Source of the DNA: Vibrio chagasii
GTDB lineage: Bacteria > Pseudomonadota > Gammaproteobacteria > Enterobacterales > Vibrionaceae
Direction: 5' to 3'
Assembly: GCA_041879415.1 (NCBI GenBank)
Contig: CP090852.1
Coordinates: 1,426,001-1,490,000, forward strand
DNA length: 64,000 nucleotides
Part shown: positions 61,988 to 64,000 of the stretch, piece by piece
How positions within the stretch are numbered: the stretch's first letter is position 1
Layout: the number at the start of each line of letters is the position of its first letter
Translations under genes and position numbers: made by a program
The notes under the pieces: model-generated
What the model was told of the DNA's origin: nothing
The model's input: only the letters and a program-made list of their open reading frames with translations
Database searches by the model: none

Positions 61988-62635
61988 TTAAACAGGCTCT
62001 CCAGCCTCGTCTTCTTCAACGATATCTTTTTCTAAACTCGCCTCCGCCAACCATTTCTTTATCGACGGACTATTCAACACACGTTGTTGATACTGTTGGG
62101 CTTTATCCGAAAGCTTGATGCCGTAAGTTTCGACTCGCAGTGCTACAGGTGCAAACATCGCATCGGCAATCGACCATTCTCCAAATAACCAGCCTTCTGG
62201 GTATCGCTCCATTTGCTCTGACCAAATCGCATCGATGCGGGCGATATCTTTCTGGGCACCCTCACTCAAAACCAGCTTTCTCTTGGCTCGGCAATTCATT
62301 GGTAATTCGTTTCTGATGTTGAAAAAACCAGAATGCATTTCTGCCGAGATAGCTCGGGCGAGGGCGCGCTCTGCAACGGATGTTGGCCAGGCTGCGCCGT
62401 TTAGGTAGGCATCATTAACGTATTCGAGAATGGCGAGTGAATCCCACACTGCAACGTCACCATCAACCAGAGTCGGCACTTTTGCGGTGGGTGTAACTTT
62501 CGCTAACGTGTCATAAAAATCTGGGGTGAACAGTTTAAGTTTGATGACGTCTGCATTGAGGTTGTAGTGATCGAATATTAGCCATGCGCGCAGTGACCAA
62601 GTGGAGTAGTTCTGATTAGCGATATAAAGCTGCAT
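61988..62635 (-). CDS. Glutathione S-transferase
   Basis: A 215-residue GST. The N-terminal thioredoxin-like domain starts LYIANQNYSTWSLRAWLI, with a serine in the position of the catalytic residue (S11 in NYSTWSLR), followed by TAKVPTLVDGDVAVWDSLAIL with the cis-proline and the glutathione-binding S. The C-terminal helical domain follows from about residue 90. It is divergent from a LysR gene with about 115 bp between them, so that regulator may control it. The electrophilic substrate is not predictable. Confidence 0.88.
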   Translation of the reverse strand: MQLYIANQNYSTWSLRAWLIFDHYNLNADVIKLKLFTPDFYDTLAKVTPTAKVPTLVDGDVAVWDSLAILEYVNDAYLNGAAWPTSVAERALARAISAEMHSGFFNIRNELPMNCRAKRKLVLSEGAQKDIARIDAIWSEQMERYPEGWLFGEWSIADAMFAPVALRVETYGIKLSDKAQQYQQRVLNSPSIKKWLAEASLEKDIVEEDEAGEPV

Positions 62636-62751
62636 AAATGCTTCCTTGCGTTTAGTGGGAATGCATTTGAGCTTAAGGGATTGTATTACGGCGCACTAAC
62701 GGATAATTTTGATGCAATACATTAATAAAAACGATGGGTGGTGATTTCAAT

Positions 62752-63585
62752 ATGGATATTGATGCGTTGCGAGGCTTTCTCGCGTTTGTGGAGACCAGCA
62801 GTTTTACACGTGCTGCGAAGCAGATTAATCGCACCCAATCGGCCTTTAGTGCTCAGATGCGCAAGTTAGAGGAAGAACTGAACGTTACCCTGTTTCAAAA
62901 GGAAGGACGTAACCTAGTTTTGACTGAGGCGGGTTTGGCATTGCGTTCTCATGCGGAGCAGCTTGTCGCACTCCACAATACGGCATTGAAACAAGTAAAA
63001 CGTTATGAAGACAAACAGCCTCTGCGATTAGGGTGCCCTGAAGACTATAACGACAGCATCTTGCCGAAAGTGATTAAGCTGTTGCAAAACGCAGAACCTA
63101 CATGTTCCATTCAAGTATTTAGCTTGCCGAGTATTACGCTTAGAGAGTGGCTTGATGATGGTAGGCTTGATGCTGCGATTGTCACTCGTGCTCCCGATAG
63201 CGAAGAGGGATATTGGTTAACCAATGATGTGGGCGTTTGGATAAGCAGTCCTGATTTTGTGTTTGATGATTCTAAACCTGTCCCACTCGCATTGTTCCAG
63301 ACGGATTGTAAATACCATGCTGCGGCAGTGAATGGTTTAACCAAACAAGACACGCCATATCAGCTTTTGGCATGTAGTAATACGGCTTCAGCGCAGCGTG
63401 CAATCGTCAAAGCTGGGTTGGCAATTGGTGCGTTGGGCAAGCTCAGTGTCACACCTGATTTGAAGATTCTTGACGACATGCCACCGTTACCTGCGGTAGA
63501 CATCGCACTGTTGCTCGCGAGTAAGCATCACCCGGTGTTGGACAAAGAGGTGCTCAATCAGTTGATTGAATTGAATGCCAATTAG
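62752..63585 (+). CDS. LysR-family transcriptional regulator
   Basis: A 277-residue LysR-type regulator from the ATG at 62752; an ATG six codons upstream is possible. The N-terminal HTH is DALRGFLAFVETSSFTRAAK, then RTQSAFSAQMRKLEEELN. It is followed by the effector domain with LRLGCPEDYNDSILP and the late AIVKAGLAIGALG region. It is divergent from the glutathione S-transferase gene and is the likely regulator of it. The ligand is unknown. It ends in a strong terminator. Confidence 0.9.
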   Translation: MDIDALRGFLAFVETSSFTRAAKQINRTQSAFSAQMRKLEEELNVTLFQKEGRNLVLTEAGLALRSHAEQLVALHNTALKQVKRYEDKQPLRLGCPEDYNDSILPKVIKLLQNAEPTCSIQVFSLPSITLREWLDDGRLDAAIVTRAPDSEEGYWLTNDVGVWISSPDFVFDDSKPVPLALFQTDCKYHAAAVNGLTKQDTPYQLLACSNTASAQRAIVKAGLAIGALGKLSVTPDLKILDDMPPLPAVDIALLLASKHHPVLDKEVLNQLIELNAN

Positions 63586-63632
63586 ATTTGTTGTTCGATG
63601 ATAGACATTGCTGAGAGTGCTGAAAAAATAGA

Positions 63633-63667
63633 AAGGCCGAGAACATTGCGTTTCTCGGCCTTGTTTT
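63633..63667 (+). terminator. Terminator
   Basis: AAGGCCGAGAA (63633-63643) pairs perfectly with TTCTCGGCCTT (63652-63662), followed by G and T5. It serves the LysR gene and perhaps the convergent receptor gene. Confidence 0.88.
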
Positions 63668-63685
63668 TATGGAAGAGAGGGCGAA

Positions 63686-64000
63686 TTAAGAGAGCTTAAA
63701 TTTACTCAACTCTCCGTGTAAATGTCCGGCTTTTACTGTCAGCTCATTACTGATTTCTACCGACGATGTCATGGTGTCCATCACTTCCACGGCGGTGTCG
63801 TTAATGATGACGACATTACGGTTAATCTCTTCAGATACTGAACTTTGCTCTTCAGCTGCAGAAGCGATTTGATTGTTCATGTCGTTGATGACTTCAATGG
63901 CTTGGTTAATCTCAGACAGCGCTAAATGGGCGGCTTGAGTTTCGCCTTTGGTATCGTTCGCTTGCTTTTGGCTTTGCTCCATCAAGACCACGATAGATTG
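63686..64000 (-). CDS. Methyl-accepting chemotaxis protein, C-terminal end (partial)
   Basis: The last 104 codons of a chemoreceptor that continues past the right edge of the window. The segment shows the methylation-helix pattern typical of receptor signalling domains: IVVLMEQSQKQA, then ALSEINQAIEVIND and SAAEEQSSVSEEINRNVVII. It ends in a coiled-coil tail with no CheR-binding pentapeptide. The N-terminal sensor part is not available, so the ligand cannot be inferred. Confidence 0.88.
   Translation of the reverse strand, partial: QSIVVLMEQSQKQANDTKGETQAAHLALSEINQAIEVINDMNNQIASAAEEQSSVSEEINRNVVIINDTAVEVMDTMTSSVEISNELTVKAGHLHGELSKFKLS

Noticed and set aside
1..64000. tRNA, rRNA, CRISPR, insertion sequence, prophage or replication origin
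   Set aside because: None of the expected structures (cloverleaf, direct repeat-spacer pattern, transposase, integrase, DnaA box cluster) was recognised on reading; a covariance-model and profile search would settle it.

Overview
The window looks like part of a Vibrionaceae genome, probably the second chromosome of a marine Vibrio close to the Splendidus clade. The evidence is the moderate GC content, compact gene layout, Vibrio-typical small families (CLCA_X-like and DUF4144-like proteins) and the gene families present. The genus is an inference from gene content. I saw no rRNA, tRNA, CRISPR array, insertion sequence or prophage.

The dominant theme is purine catabolism. Guanine is deaminated by GuaD (42864-44198), and xanthine is oxidised by XdhA/XdhB with the maturation factor XdhC (44258-49035). 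8-Oxoguanine can enter directly as urate through a dedicated deaminase (23058-24422). Urate is then opened by the membrane-bound, cytochrome-c-fused PuuD (31774-33093), UraH (27850-28203) and UraD (29559-30074) to S-allantoin. Allantoin goes through PuuE (28615-29535), allantoicase (30198-31184) and AllA (31199-31759) to glyoxylate plus urea. Glyoxylate is used by Gcl-Hyi-GlxR-glycerate 2-kinase (4737-9902) to give 2-phosphoglycerate, or by malate synthase (2797-4422). Two NCS2 permeases (24584-27605) supply nucleobases. No urease is present here.

A GntR/FCD regulator (49522-50256) is the likely master switch. Near-identical palindromes with a TGTATACA core lie in front of aceB, gcl, uraH (degenerate), puuE, xdhA (two) and gntR itself. 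The xdhA promoter also carries a RutR-like palindrome, and a RutR-like TetR gene (10050-10664) closes the glyoxylate operon.

Other regions, in order: 269-2188 holds a small secreted protein, a LysR regulator and a DoxX protein. 10729-16813 holds a two-component system facing an RND efflux pair, with 11-bp tandem repeats between them. 17031-18467 is a lipoprotein-type amidohydrolase. 18563-22365 is the most unusual locus: a secreted protein with strong resemblance to the XaxA/YaxA alpha-pore-forming toxin subunit, followed by a 798-residue secreted protein that I cannot assign. It is preceded by about 690 bp of AT-rich DNA containing a 15-bp phased repeat. 33402-36882 is a small accessory block (HNH protein, membrane proteins, GrpB-like, RDD). 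37003-42608 holds a DUF3299 protein, a secreted amidohydrolase, a barrel-like outer membrane protein, a poly-Gly lipoprotein with a secreted partner, and an AEC transporter. 50451-64000 is mostly housekeeping or accessory single genes: a Tag-like glycosylase, GNAT, HD, HAD, a Dcu transporter, CLCA_X, flavin and ferric reductases, a secreted AGE-like protein, DUF2975 plus HTH, GST plus LysR, and the C-terminal end of a chemotaxis receptor cut by the window edge.
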